Positions 6,980 through 14,868 of a stretch of 37,184 bases of DNA are shown here, in pieces. The notes beneath the pieces are model-generated. The model made no database searches. It saw nothing but the letters and a program-made list of their open reading frames with translations, and was not told where the DNA came from. Every line of letters starts with the position of its first letter. Position 1 is the stretch's first letter. Origin of the DNA: Alphaproteobacteria bacterium (GTDB lineage Bacteria > Pseudomonadota > Alphaproteobacteria > Micavibrionales > Micavibrionaceae); assembly GCA_020442475.1 (NCBI GenBank), contig JAGRKA010000019.1, positions 1 to 37,184 on the forward strand. Reading direction: 5' to 3'. Made by a program: the position numbers and the translations under genes.

Positions 6980-8434
6980 TTATGCCCCTTTACCCAAAAC
7001 GGCTTCATGGATGGATTTCGGCAGATTGCGCCCCTTTTCGAAACGGCTCAGGAACGGCAGAATCACAAGGAAAAACCCGTAATAATATCCCGTGCAGAGT
7101 AGCCCCAAAAGGCTGAGCGGTACCGGCCCGAACGCTGCATCCGCTGGTTGAGACCCGATATAGCCAAGGAATACGAACACGACAAACAGCAACAGGAAGC
7201 TCCACTTGAAGAGCGGACGGAAGCGCGCACTGCGGATCGGATGCGTGTCCAGCCATGGCAGGACTAGAAGCAATACGATAGCCCCAAACATCGCCAAAAC
7301 ACCGCCGAGTTTGGCACTCACCAGCGCATCCTCCGCTGCCGTGAACGGAATACCGAGCGTGGGATACTGGTCGCCGATGAAGCCTAAGGCTGCCAAAAAG
7401 AGTGAAGCGACCAGAATAGGCAACGCATAAGGCGCAGCAATCATTTTTGGTTTTTCTCTCCAGACGAACTCGACGAGCAGCGTAAACAGCCCGGCAATCC
7501 CGGCAAGGAAATAGATATTCATATTGAACGTAATCGCCCGCAAGATCGCATAGAACGGCAGGAAATACCATTCAGGCACGATATGCGGCGGCGTCACCAA
7601 CGGATCAGCCGGAATATAGTTATCCGGATGCCCCAGAGAATCCGGCGCATAGAAGATAAACAACGCATACAGGATCACAAAAAGAACCAGCCCAAAACTA
7701 TCCTTCATCGTGTAATAAGGGTGGAAAGGCAGCGTGTCTTGCGGCCCCTTCGGCTCAATCCCCAGCGGGTTGTTCGAACCTGTGATATGCAGCGCCCACA
7801 CATGCAGGAACACGACCGCAAAAATCACAAAGGGCAGAAGGTAATGCAGCGCAAAAAAGCGCGTCAGCGTCGGATTATCAACCGAGAACCCGCCCCAAAG
7901 CAGCGTCACGATGCTGTCCCCGACCCACGGAATTGCCGAGAACAAATTCGTGATCACAGTCGCGCCCCACAGGCTCATCTGCCCCCAAGGGAGCACGTAG
8001 CCAATAAAGGCCGTGGCCATCATCAGCAGGAAGATCAAAACACCGAGAATCCATAGAAGCTCACGCGGCTTTTTATAGGAGCCGTAATACATGCCCCGAA
8101 AAATATGGATATAGACGGCAACAAAGAAGAATGACGCACCGTTCATATGGATATAGCGGATCAACCACCCGCTGTTCACGTCGCGCATGATCCGTTCGAC
8201 CGAATCAAAGGCTAACTCCGTATCCGCCGTATAATGCATAGCCAGCACGATCCCGGAAACGATCATCGCCACCAGCATAAACATCGCAATAGCACCGAAA
8301 TTCCAAAAATAATTGAAATTCCGGGGCGTCGGAAAGACACCATACTCTTTTTGCATCAACGTAAAGAGCGGAAGCCGCTCGTCGATCCAGCCTATCACCG
8401 GATTTTTAAATTCTGCACGTTCACCACTGCCCAT
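6980..8434 (-). CDS. petB: cytochrome b of the bc1 complex, with an insertion
   Basis: Cytochrome b (484 residues) is the quinone-handling, two-heme core of the bc1 complex in the inner membrane. Four heme ligands are at His96, His110, His197 and His211, one off from Rhodobacter numbering, and the quinol-site PEWY motif is at 287-290. The protein is about 50 residues longer than typical alphaproteobacterial cytochrome b. The excess lies between AILRAI (about 296-301) and [11 protein letters not shown] (about 375-385). That stretch has two extra hydrophobic segments (about 307-325 and 336-354), whereas relatives have a short loop. The C-terminal helices then resume normally. The ribosome site AGGAGAG lies 9 bases before ATG; petA ends 17 bases upstream. 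The insertion is discussed as a finding. Confidence 0.96.
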   Translation of the reverse strand: MGSGERAEFKNPVIGWIDERLPLFTLMQKEYGVFPTPRNFNYFWNFGAIAMFMLVAMIVSGIVLAMHYTADTELAFDSVERIMRDVNSGWLIRYIHMNGASFFFVAVYIHIFRGMYYGSYKKPRELLWILGVLIFLLMMATAFIGYVLPWGQMSLWGATVITNLFSAIPWVGDSIVTLLWGGFSVDNPTLTRFFALHYLLPFVIFAVVFLHVWALHITGSNNPLGIEPKGPQDTLPFHPYYTMKDSFGLVLFVILYALFIFYAPDSLGHPDNYIPADPLVTPPHIVPEWYFLPFYAILRAITFNMNIYFLAGIAGLFTLLVEFVWREKPKMIAAPYALPILVASLFLAALGFIGDQYPTLGIPFTAAEDALVSAKLGGVLAMFGAIVLLLVLPWLDTHPIRSARFRPLFKWSFLLLFVVFVFLGYIGSQPADAAFGPVPLSLLGLLCTGYYYGFFLVILPFLSRFEKGRNLPKSIHEAVLGKGA

Positions 8435-8451
8435 TTGCTGTACTCTCCTAC

Positions 8452-8988
8452 CTACCCGATCTTAATAACTGTATCGCTGACAAATTCATACGGGGGCACC
8501 GCAAGATTCTTCGGTGCAGGCCCCTTGCGAACGCGCCCGGACGTATCGTAATGCGAGCCGTGGCATGGACAGAACCAGCCATCATAGTCCCCGTGCGCAT
8601 CGGTCGGCTTGTTTCCGACGGGAATACACCCCAAATGTGTACATACGCCGATCACAACGAGCCATTCCGGCTTTTGAACACGGGCCGAATCAGGCTGCTT
8701 GTCCCTGAGCGTTGCAACATCGACATCCTCAGCCTCCTCAATCTCCTTGGGCGTGCGGTGCTTGATAAAAACCGGCTTGCCCTGCCACATCTCGGTTTTA
8801 GCCTCACCAGGTTTCAAGTCGCTGACATCAACCTCAATAGTCGCAAGCGCCAGCGTATCTTTTGCCGGATTCAAGGAATTCACCAAAGGCGTGGCCACAC
8901 AGGCCGCCCCTACAACACCCATAGCGCCTGCAGTTAGTTGCAGGAAATCGCGTCGGGCATTTTCATCGTCTTTTGTATGTGCTGTCAT
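8452..8988 (-). CDS. petA: Rieske iron-sulfur subunit of the bc1 complex
   Basis: The Rieske [2Fe-2S] protein (178 residues) passes electrons from quinol to cytochrome c1. The two cluster boxes are CTHLGC at 116-121 and CPCHGSHYD at 140-148; ligands are Cys116, His118, Cys140 and His143, with Cys121 and Cys142 forming the expected disulfide. The N-terminus has [11 protein letters not shown] (12-22), a Tat-type signal that stays as a membrane anchor. I start at 8988; the frame is open to 9036 with another ATG, but the shorter form matches family N-termini. The ribosome site is weak in both cases. It is the first gene of petABC and is divergent from trmL across 150 AT-rich bases, where I could not pick a convincing promoter. 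Confidence 0.95.
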   Translation of the reverse strand: MTAHTKDDENARRDFLQLTAGAMGVVGAACVATPLVNSLNPAKDTLALATIEVDVSDLKPGEAKTEMWQGKPVFIKHRTPKEIEEAEDVDVATLRDKQPDSARVQKPEWLVVIGVCTHLGCIPVGNKPTDAHGDYDGWFCPCHGSHYDTSGRVRKGPAPKNLAVPPYEFVSDTVIKIG

Positions 8989-9138
8989 GATCGTTCTTAA
9001 TTCTTGGTTTGCTATCGTCACGGGAGAATGATCCACCCGAAAGCGTTTTTCTACTTCTCTCTTTATAAATGATCAACCCTTCTATATCCATATGCGCATG
9101 AAAAATTTGTATATTTTTTCAAACAGAGGGGCTTTGCT

Positions 9139-9585
9139 ATGCGTATAGCGCTTTATCAGCCCGATATCCCGCAAAATGTCGGCGCGATGATCCGGCTGTG
9201 CGCCTGTATGGGAGCTGGGCTTGATATTATAGAGCCATGCGGCTTCCCCTGGGACGAACGCAAAATCCGTCAGGCCGGGATGGATTATGTCGGACAACTG
9301 GTTTATGAACGCCACACCTCTTGGAATGCCTTTCAGAGCGTGCGTACCGTAAACCGGATAATCCTGATGACAACACAAGGGCTTTTGCCCTATACAGACT
9401 TTATATTTAAGGACACGGATATCCTGCTGGCTGGGCGCGAAAGCGCCGGTGTCCCGCAAGACATCCACGACAGCGCGGACGAGCGCATCATCATCCCGAT
9501 GCAGGAGGGGCTGCGCTCCCTCAATATCGTCAATGCAAGCGCGATGATTTTAGGAGAGGCTTTGAGGCAAACACGATGGCTTTAG
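9139..9585 (+). CDS. trmL: tRNA (cytidine/uridine-34-2'-O)-methyltransferase
   Basis: A 148-residue SPOUT methyltransferase of the TrmL type, which 2'-O-methylates the wobble base of tRNA-Leu using S-adenosylmethionine. The N-terminal [19 protein letters not shown] and the C-terminal knot motifs ([11 protein letters not shown] near 112-122 and [17 protein letters not shown] near 129-145) are the conserved SpoU motifs 1 to 3; the Arg in motif 1 region and the Glu in GRES are the usual functional residues. The length equals the minimal TrmL family, with no extra RNA-binding domain. GAGGGG lies about 10 bases before the ATG. The end overlaps hemF by 10 bases, so translation is probably coupled. 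Confidence 0.93.
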   Translation: MRIALYQPDIPQNVGAMIRLCACMGAGLDIIEPCGFPWDERKIRQAGMDYVGQLVYERHTSWNAFQSVRTVNRIILMTTQGLLPYTDFIFKDTDILLAGRESAGVPQDIHDSADERIIIPMQEGLRSLNIVNASAMILGEALRQTRWL

Positions 9586-10487
9586 CACAAGAACAACAGA
9601 CTTCCCTTTTAGACGAACGTAAAGACACCGCCTCCACGTGGTTTAAAACGCTGCGCGATCAAATCTGTACGGCGTTTGAAACGCTGGAGGATGAGCTCTC
9701 CGGCGGGAACAAGGCCGACATGGAGGCTGCGCGCTTCGAGCGCACGCCATGGAACCGCGCCGATACGGACCAGCCGAACGAATCAGGCTCCGTCCTCAAG
9801 GGTGGCGGCGAGATGTCGATCATGCGCGGACGTGTTTTTGAAAAGGTTGGAGTCAATATCTCTACAGTTTACGGCACCTTCTCCGAAGAGTTCGCGGATA
9901 AAATTCCCGGCGCAAAAGACAGCGGCGGCGTATTCTGGGCTTCGGGAATCTCTCTGGTGGCCCATATGCAAAGCCCCCTTGTCCCGGCGGTGCATATGAA
10001 TACGCGGATGATCGCCACCTCTAAAAACTGGTTCGGCGGCGGCGCGGACCTCACCCCGATGTTCCCGGACGAAGAGGACACAAAAGCCTTTCACGGTGCA
10101 TTCAAAGCCTGCTGCGACCGCCACAATCCCTCTTATTACAAGGAACACAAGGACTGGTGCGACCGCTATTTCTTCCTGCCCCACAGGGACGAACCGCGCG
10201 GCGTGGGCGGCATTTTCTACGATTATCTGGACACCGGGGACTGGGACGCCGATTTTGCCTACACGCAGGATGTCGGTCAAACGTTCCGCGACATCTACCC
10301 GGAAATCGTCCGGCGCTCCATGAATGAGGAATGGACAGAAGAACAGCGCGAACACCAGCTTATCCGGCGGGGCCGCTATGTGGAGTATAATCTGCTCTAT
10401 GACCGGGGCACGCAGTTCGGCCTGAAAACCGGCGGCAATACGGAGGCCATTCTTATGTCCCTCCCCCCGGAAGTAAAATGGCCGTGA
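9576..10487 (+). CDS. hemF: oxygen-dependent coproporphyrinogen III oxidase
   Basis: HemF (303 residues) performs the oxidative decarboxylation of two propionates of coproporphyrinogen III to make protoporphyrinogen IX, using O2. Family motifs are intact: HMNTR at 140-144, [10 protein letters not shown] at 152-161, [16 protein letters not shown] around 203-218 and the C-terminal [25 protein letters not shown] segment at about 265-288. The protein starts inside the end of trmL with no strong ribosome site of its own, which fits translational coupling. An oxygen-using enzyme points to aerobic growth; no anaerobic HemN is in the window. A 132-base AT-rich gap follows, without an obvious terminator hairpin. 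Confidence 0.97.
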   Translation: MALAQEQQTSLLDERKDTASTWFKTLRDQICTAFETLEDELSGGNKADMEAARFERTPWNRADTDQPNESGSVLKGGGEMSIMRGRVFEKVGVNISTVYGTFSEEFADKIPGAKDSGGVFWASGISLVAHMQSPLVPAVHMNTRMIATSKNWFGGGADLTPMFPDEEDTKAFHGAFKACCDRHNPSYYKEHKDWCDRYFFLPHRDEPRGVGGIFYDYLDTGDWDADFAYTQDVGQTFRDIYPEIVRRSMNEEWTEEQREHQLIRRGRYVEYNLLYDRGTQFGLKTGGNTEAILMSLPPEVKWP

Positions 10488-10543
10488 AAAATCTCTAAAA
10501 ACATCTTGAAAATTACGAAATTATACCCTTTTATGTTTTTTTG

Positions 10544-10588
10544 TTGCATTTAAAGGGCACTATATATTATACATATTTCAAAATATGT
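10544..10588 (+). promoter_or_regulatory. promoter with adjacent palindrome before an orphan gene
   Basis: TTGCAT at 10544-10549 can pair with TATTAT (10565-10570, spacer 15) or TATACA (10568-10573, spacer 18) as -35 and -10. Directly over the expected start lies a palindrome, ACATATTT-CA-AAATATGT (10571-10588), with 8-base perfect arms. This is a typical position for a repressor operator. The binding protein is unknown, and the AT-richness makes chance matches more likely. Confidence 0.4.
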
Positions 10589-10619
10589 GTAACGCGCTAA
10601 AGCTATAAGAGTTAATGTT

Positions 10620-11183
10620 ATGAGTACAAGACAGACGGGCAATCACGATTCCGCCTTCGCAGATGAAATCAACATCATGGTTGCCAACGCGCTGAAAACA
10701 GCACTAGAGCAATCAGAAAACAATCTAGAACTTGCGGTTTCTGCTATAAGTAATATAGCTCAGTCCAATTACAAAACGCTTATAACCTCCCAGAGAGTAG
10801 AGGCATTTAAAACCGCAAGAAAGATCGATAATTGTGCTCAATACGATCCTTCTACTCAAGCCAACCAAATTCCACAGCAGTGCGTTGCCGCAGCAAAAAA
10901 CCTTAGATCTTTAAGTCTTATATGGAAGAATGAAGTCCACATAGCGCGCACATCCAGCGACAACCTGCCTTGGTTAAACGGTGGAATAGTCCGTGTCACT
11001 GCCGAACTACGCAACGGCACAGATGATCAAACAGCTATTAACTTTATTAAAAACGCTTTTAACACAAATGTGATCGGCAATATTGAAAGCTCTGGCCGTA
11101 ACCGTACGTTATCGTTTGATACTGTGCCTTTTCCTAAACAGCCAAATTCACCTGACCTTATCGTTCAGGAACAGAGTTTATAA
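10620..11183 (+). CDS. hypothetical protein
   Basis: A 187-residue protein that I cannot assign. It appears soluble: there is no signal peptide or membrane segment, and the first 60 residues look helical. There are only two cysteines (72 and 88). The C-terminal half is Asn/Thr/Ser-rich and has a proline-rich end (FPKQPNSPDL). A ribosome site (ATAAGAG) lies about 10 bases before ATG and a promoter candidate with a palindrome precedes it. Codon use and composition are more AT-rich than in hemF or the flanking housekeeping genes, suggesting a recently acquired or fast-evolving gene. It lies 23 bases before another orphan and probably shares its transcript. Confidence 0.7.
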   Translation: MSTRQTGNHDSAFADEINIMVANALKTALEQSENNLELAVSAISNIAQSNYKTLITSQRVEAFKTARKIDNCAQYDPSTQANQIPQQCVAAAKNLRSLSLIWKNEVHIARTSSDNLPWLNGGIVRVTAELRNGTDDQTAINFIKNAFNTNVIGNIESSGRNRTLSFDTVPFPKQPNSPDLIVQEQSL

Positions 11184-11206
11184 CGCAACAGATAGAAAGG
11201 AAACAC

Positions 11207-11515
11207 ATGAGTAGCCACCTCGTTGAACCAGAAGCGAAACTGTCCCTTTTAGGGATCACGGGTACATTCAAACAGATTTCTCGTGAAAGCGCCGGAATAG
11301 CACACGATTCAGGCAAAGGTGCCTTTTTCATCTATGATGGCCCATCATCACTGGGTGGGCACAATGGAGTGCTTAGCACCCTAATGAATTTTACAGGCGC
11401 TGCCCAAGCCCTTGTCCATACAGGTAAGCCAGAACAGAATGGCACACTTATACAGCTCCTAGACAAGCGAACAACTAGCACACGTAATACAGATCGCGTT
11501 ATGTCACTGGCATAA
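11207..11515 (+). CDS. hypothetical protein
   Basis: A 102-residue protein with no recognised family. It follows an AAAGGA ribosome site 8 bases before ATG and lies 23 bases downstream of the previous orphan, so the two probably form a small operon. Glycine-rich stretches (GKGAFFIYDGPSSLGGHNG) and a Thr/Ser/Arg-rich tail are visible, but there is no membrane segment or cysteine. The end overlaps the convergent nucleotidyltransferase gene by 17 bases. Like its partner, it is AT-richer than its surroundings. Secretion or a role in cell interaction is possible but has no direct support. Confidence 0.65.
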   Translation: MSSHLVEPEAKLSLLGITGTFKQISRESAGIAHDSGKGAFFIYDGPSSLGGHNGVLSTLMNFTGAAQALVHTGKPEQNGTLIQLLDKRTTSTRNTDRVMSLA

Positions 11516-12698
11516 TAAACCCACCCCTAATCCATTCTTCCTCCAGTTCGGCGAGTTTTTCGCCGAGGGCGGGGCCGGGTTTATGCCCGGCCTTCAGGAG
11601 GTCTTCCCCTGAAACGGGGAAATCCGGGATATCCCAATTCTGCACAAGATCGAGCGCTTTAGGCGCATAACCGTTCATCACGCGGTCCTGCGCCAGTTCG
11701 ATCATGAGCGCCTGCGCTGTCGGTACACGTCCATATTTATAGATCGCGGTCTTCACGGCCCTGTCGTCGGATAAATCTTCCAGCCCCAAAATAGCGTGGA
11801 TCGCGTCCATATCCTTCCTGAAAACCTTCGGCAAAAGGAGCAGTTCCTCCATATCTTCAATATTGCCCAGCTTAAGCCCAGCCAGTACGAACAAACGCGC
11901 AGCGATAAAAGCCAGACCGTATCGTTTTTGGAAGACACAAAGATGCTTAAGAAGATCTTCCTCATACTCAGAAAAAAGAAACTCCTTTAACACATTGTTT
12001 TCAAACATTAAATTTAATGTATTTGTTGGCACGTCAATGGACAGAATTTTCAAAAATTCCTGCGTAATACGCTCCCTTGAAAGGGTTTCAATTTTGTCTG
12101 CTGCTGCCCGGCAAGCCTTGAGCGCTGCCTCATCGGGCGCGCCCTTCCCGTAAAAAGCATGGAACCGGAAAAAGCGGAGAATCCGGAGATAATCTTCCGC
12201 AATCCTCTGCCCCGGCTTCCCGACGAAAACAACGCGCCGCGCCTCCAGATCGGCCAGACCGGTCCCCAGAGGGTCATAAATATGCCCATCCATATCAGCC
12301 AAAAGCGTGTTCATTGTGAAGTCCCGGCGCTGTGCATCCTCCTGCCAATCGCGGGTAAAGGTCACAACGGCACGCCGCCCGTCCGTCTCAACATCGCGGC
12401 GCAGCGTCGTAATCTCAAAGGGCTGCCCGTCCAGCACCGCCGTGACCGTCCCGTGGGTAATTCCGGTCGGCACGACCTTGATCCCTTCCGCGCTCAGCCG
12501 CTCCATAACCTGATCGGGGAGAAGCTGTGCGGCGATATCGACATCCTCAACCTCTTCACCGAGCAGCGCATTACGCACGCATCCGCCGACAAAGAAGGCC
12601 TGCGTCTTCGAATCATTCAGAAGCGCCATCAGCGTTTTTACGCCGGGCGTTTTCATCCAGATTTGCGGCCTGATCGTTCTGGCGATTTCAAGGGTCAT
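11499..12698 (-). CDS. CCA-adding tRNA nucleotidyltransferase / poly(A) polymerase family
   Basis: A class II polymerase-beta-type nucleotidyltransferase of 399 residues. The glycine motif GGCVR (38-42) and the metal-binding pair Asp52/Asp54 (EDVDIA) make up the catalytic head. The flexible RRDFTMN motif is at 124-130, and the template-reading RILRFFRFHA region is at 172-181. The family either adds or repairs the 3'-CCA of tRNA or adds poly(A); in alphaproteobacteria this short form is normally the CCA enzyme, so I favour that. An AGGAAAAAG ribosome site precedes the ATG. It is divergent from the MoxR operon and convergent with the orphan gene at 11207, which it overlaps by 17 bases. Confidence 0.9.
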   Translation of the reverse strand: MTLEIARTIRPQIWMKTPGVKTLMALLNDSKTQAFFVGGCVRNALLGEEVEDVDIAAQLLPDQVMERLSAEGIKVVPTGITHGTVTAVLDGQPFEITTLRRDVETDGRRAVVTFTRDWQEDAQRRDFTMNTLLADMDGHIYDPLGTGLADLEARRVVFVGKPGQRIAEDYLRILRFFRFHAFYGKGAPDEAALKACRAAADKIETLSRERITQEFLKILSIDVPTNTLNLMFENNVLKEFLFSEYEEDLLKHLCVFQKRYGLAFIAARLFVLAGLKLGNIEDMEELLLLPKVFRKDMDAIHAILGLEDLSDDRAVKTAIYKYGRVPTAQALMIELAQDRVMNGYAPKALDLVQNWDIPDFPVSGEDLLKAGHKPGPALGEKLAELEEEWIRGGFIMPVT

Positions 12699-12717
12699 CT
12701 TTTTCCTGTTTTCCGGC

Positions 12718-12747
12718 TTGTTCCTGTTCGGTACAGACCGCTATAGT
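12718..12747 (+). promoter_or_regulatory. candidate promoter of the MoxR operon
   Basis: TTGTTC at 12718-12723 and TATAGT at 12742-12747 are spaced by 18 bases. The -10 matches 5/6 and the -35 only 3/6. The start would be near 12754, giving a leader of about 27 bases that includes the AAGGAG ribosome site of moxR. Confidence 0.4.
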
Positions 12748-12780
12748 AACGCAGACTCTTGCAAAGAAGGAGCATAAACC

Positions 12781-13779
12781 GTGACCGGCCCCAACTCTTC
12801 CCCCTCTTCCGTTTCGGATCAATCCCTTGAAAGCGCGTCCTCGGCTCTAATCAAGGCCCGTAAGGAAATTGCCAAGACCGTCTTCGGACAAGATACGGTA
12901 ATTGAATACACGCTTGCTACGCTCATTTCAGGCGGGCATGCCCTGCTGATCGGCGTGCCGGGGCTGGCGAAAACGCTGCTGGTTGAAACGGCGGCAACCG
13001 TTCTGGGTCTGTCCTCCAACCGTATTCAGTGTACGCCGGATCTGATGCCTGCCGATGTTCTGGGCACCGAAGTGCTTGAAGAGGATCACAATGGAAAGCG
13101 GCATTTCCGCTTTATCCCCGGCCCCGTCTTCACGCAATTCCTGATGGCCGATGAGATCAACCGCGCCAGCCCTCGGACGCAATCGGCGCTTTTACAGGCT
13201 ATGCAGGAGCGGGAGGTCAGTATCGGCGGGCACCGGCACGCCCTGCCTGCGCCCTTCCACGTTCTGGCCACACAAAACCCGATTGAGCAGGAAGGAACTT
13301 ATCCACTCCCTGAGGCACAGCTCGACCGTTTTCTGATGCAAATCGACGTGGATTACCCGGATGCCGATGCCGAGCGCCATATGATGCTGGTCACGACGAC
13401 AAGCCGGGAGGAGCCGGTTGCAACCGTTCTGGACGCTCAGAGACTTTTAGAGATTCAATCGCTGGTCCGCGATATGCCGATTGGTGAAAGCGTTGTAGAC
13501 TCAATCCTTGCTCTCGTCCGCGCAGGCCGCCCCGGAACAGACGCACCTGACCTTATTAACGACTATGTGCTCTGGGCGCCGGGGCCACGCGCCTCACAGG
13601 CGCTTATGCTAGCCACCCGTGCCAAAGCCCTGCTGGAAGGTCGTGAAACCCCCTCAATCGACGATGTGGCCGCTTTGGCCGAGCCGGTCCTGAAACACCG
13701 GATGGAATTGAACTACAAGGCGCAGGCAGCGGGCGTAACAAAAGCTAAAATTATTCAGGCCCTCGTGGACGCGTTGTAA
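12781..13779 (+). CDS. MoxR-type AAA+ ATPase
   Basis: A 332-residue MoxR-family AAA+ ATPase, probably a cytosolic chaperone that acts with the VWA-domain proteins encoded downstream. The Walker A motif GVPGLAKTL is at 58-66 (Lys64, Thr65), Walker B is LMADEIN at 121-127 (Asp124, Glu125), and the sensor Asn166 is in ATQNPIEQEGTYPLPEAQLDRF. The start codon is GTG, about 8 bases after AAGAAGGAG. The gene is first in a moxR-DUF58-BatA/DUF4159-VWA operon that is common in alphaproteobacteria. MoxR systems in relatives support cofactor insertion or envelope-stress tolerance; the client here is unknown. A GC-rich repeat pair separates it from the rest of the operon. Confidence 0.92.
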   Translation: MTGPNSSPSSVSDQSLESASSALIKARKEIAKTVFGQDTVIEYTLATLISGGHALLIGVPGLAKTLLVETAATVLGLSSNRIQCTPDLMPADVLGTEVLEEDHNGKRHFRFIPGPVFTQFLMADEINRASPRTQSALLQAMQEREVSIGGHRHALPAPFHVLATQNPIEQEGTYPLPEAQLDRFLMQIDVDYPDADAERHMMLVTTTSREEPVATVLDAQRLLEIQSLVRDMPIGESVVDSILALVRAGRPGTDAPDLINDYVLWAPGPRASQALMLATRAKALLEGRETPSIDDVAALAEPVLKHRMELNYKAQAAGVTKAKIIQALVDAL

Positions 13780-13797
13780 GATCATGATATGGTCCTT

Positions 13798-13903
13798 CCC
13801 CTCTCCCCCGCGGGGAGAGGGTCGGGGTGAGGGGGCTTACGAGCTCTAATCTGCCCTCAAACTTAACACCCCCACCCTAACCCTCCCCCTCAAGGGGGAG
13901 GGG
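13798..13903. repeat. inverted pair of GC-rich palindromic (REP/BIME-like) units
   Basis: Two related units face each other. Unit 1 (13798-13835) has a 10-bp stem (CCCTCTCCCC with GGGGAGAGGG) followed by a CGGGGTGAGGGGG tail. Unit 2 (about 13868-13903) is the reverse-complement version: CCCCCACCCTAA followed by the stem CCTCCCCCT/AGGGGGAGG. This is the structure of bacterial interspersed repetitive elements. On the plus strand unit 2 is followed by T-rich sequence (13904-13921), so it could also act as an intrinsic terminator or attenuator between moxR and the DUF58 gene. No transposase is nearby. Confidence 0.8.
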
Positions 13904-13944
13904 TTTAAAAGAGTTTTTTTTATTTTGAACCGGCAAAAAATGTA

Positions 13945-14868
13945 ATGAAAAATAATTCTTTCCCCTTATCCCTCCGGCACAAAGCCGAAGACGAATCTGC
14001 CGCTCTTCCGGCCTTACGCGCAGCGGCAGAGCGGGCCGTTACGGATATGCTGCACGGGGAGCACAGGCAGCGCAAAACCGGCAGCGGGGAACGGTTCTGG
14101 CAGTTTCGGGAGTACAGGGAGGGCGACCGCCCGCAGGATATCGACTGGAAGCAAAGCGCGAAAGCCAACCGGATTTACGTCCGGGAAAAAGAATGGCAGA
14201 CCCCGCAAAGCGTTTTCCTCTGGTGCAGTCGTGCGGCCTCTATGGATTTCACCTCCTCACCCGCCCACCCCTCGAAGAAAGAGGCAGCAAGCGTCCTGAC
14301 ACTTGCGCTCGCCTTGCTGCTGACCCGCGCGGAAGAGCATATCGGCTTTTGGGGACAGGGCCGCACAGGCCGCTCGGAAGCCGCGCTGCAAAATCTTGCT
14401 GAAATTCTGATAGGAGGAGATACGCGCAGAGATACAGGTGCAGAGGATCAGGCCCTTCCCAGCGTAAAAGGCGGAAACGGCTCACGTGACTTTTCCTTGA
14501 TCCTAACAGGCGACTTCCTCAGCACACCGTCTTCGATCGAACATCATTTTGAAATGCTCTCCGCTCGTACAGCCGGCGGCTTTGTGATCCAGACGCTCGA
14601 CCCGGCAGAGATCGAACTCCCCTATCAGGGCAGAATTCTCTTCGAGGGACCGCCTGATATCCGGGAACTCGTCGATAACACAGCTTCCATCCGCGCCGCC
14701 TATCAGGAGCGGATCGAAACGCATATAGCCACCGTCAAACAAGCTGCACAGAAAAACAGATTCCATTACCTCCTTCACAGAACGGACGGCCCCTTTGCCG
14801 ATACGCTTTTGAAGGTCTGGAGCATTATGAACCCTCTTGGCTATAAACCCGGTGGAGGCGCTCTATGA
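13945..14868 (+). CDS. DUF58 domain protein
   Basis: A 307-residue soluble DUF58 protein. The hallmark is REYREGDRPQDIDWKQSA followed by NRIYVRE at about residues 55-80, and the C-terminal half has the degenerate VWA-like fold expected of the family (FLWCSRAASMDF, LILTGDFLSTPSS). It usually partners a MoxR ATPase encoded just upstream, as here. The ribosome site is weak; the frame gives no better start. The stop overlaps the next ATG by 4 bases (ATGA), so translation is coupled to the BatA-like protein. The gene lies 165 bases after moxR, a gap filled by the palindromic repeats, so its expression may be lower than or uncoupled from moxR. Confidence 0.9.
   Translation: MKNNSFPLSLRHKAEDESAALPALRAAAERAVTDMLHGEHRQRKTGSGERFWQFREYREGDRPQDIDWKQSAKANRIYVREKEWQTPQSVFLWCSRAASMDFTSSPAHPSKKEAASVLTLALALLLTRAEEHIGFWGQGRTGRSEAALQNLAEILIGGDTRRDTGAEDQALPSVKGGNGSRDFSLILTGDFLSTPSSIEHHFEMLSARTAGGFVIQTLDPAEIELPYQGRILFEGPPDIRELVDNTASIRAAYQERIETHIATVKQAAQKNRFHYLLHRTDGPFADTLLKVWSIMNPLGYKPGGGAL

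Noticed and set aside
6976..7008. Earlier ATG for cytochrome c1
   Set aside because: It lies inside petB and would put 11 residues before the signal peptide; the ATG at 6975 has the ribosome site.
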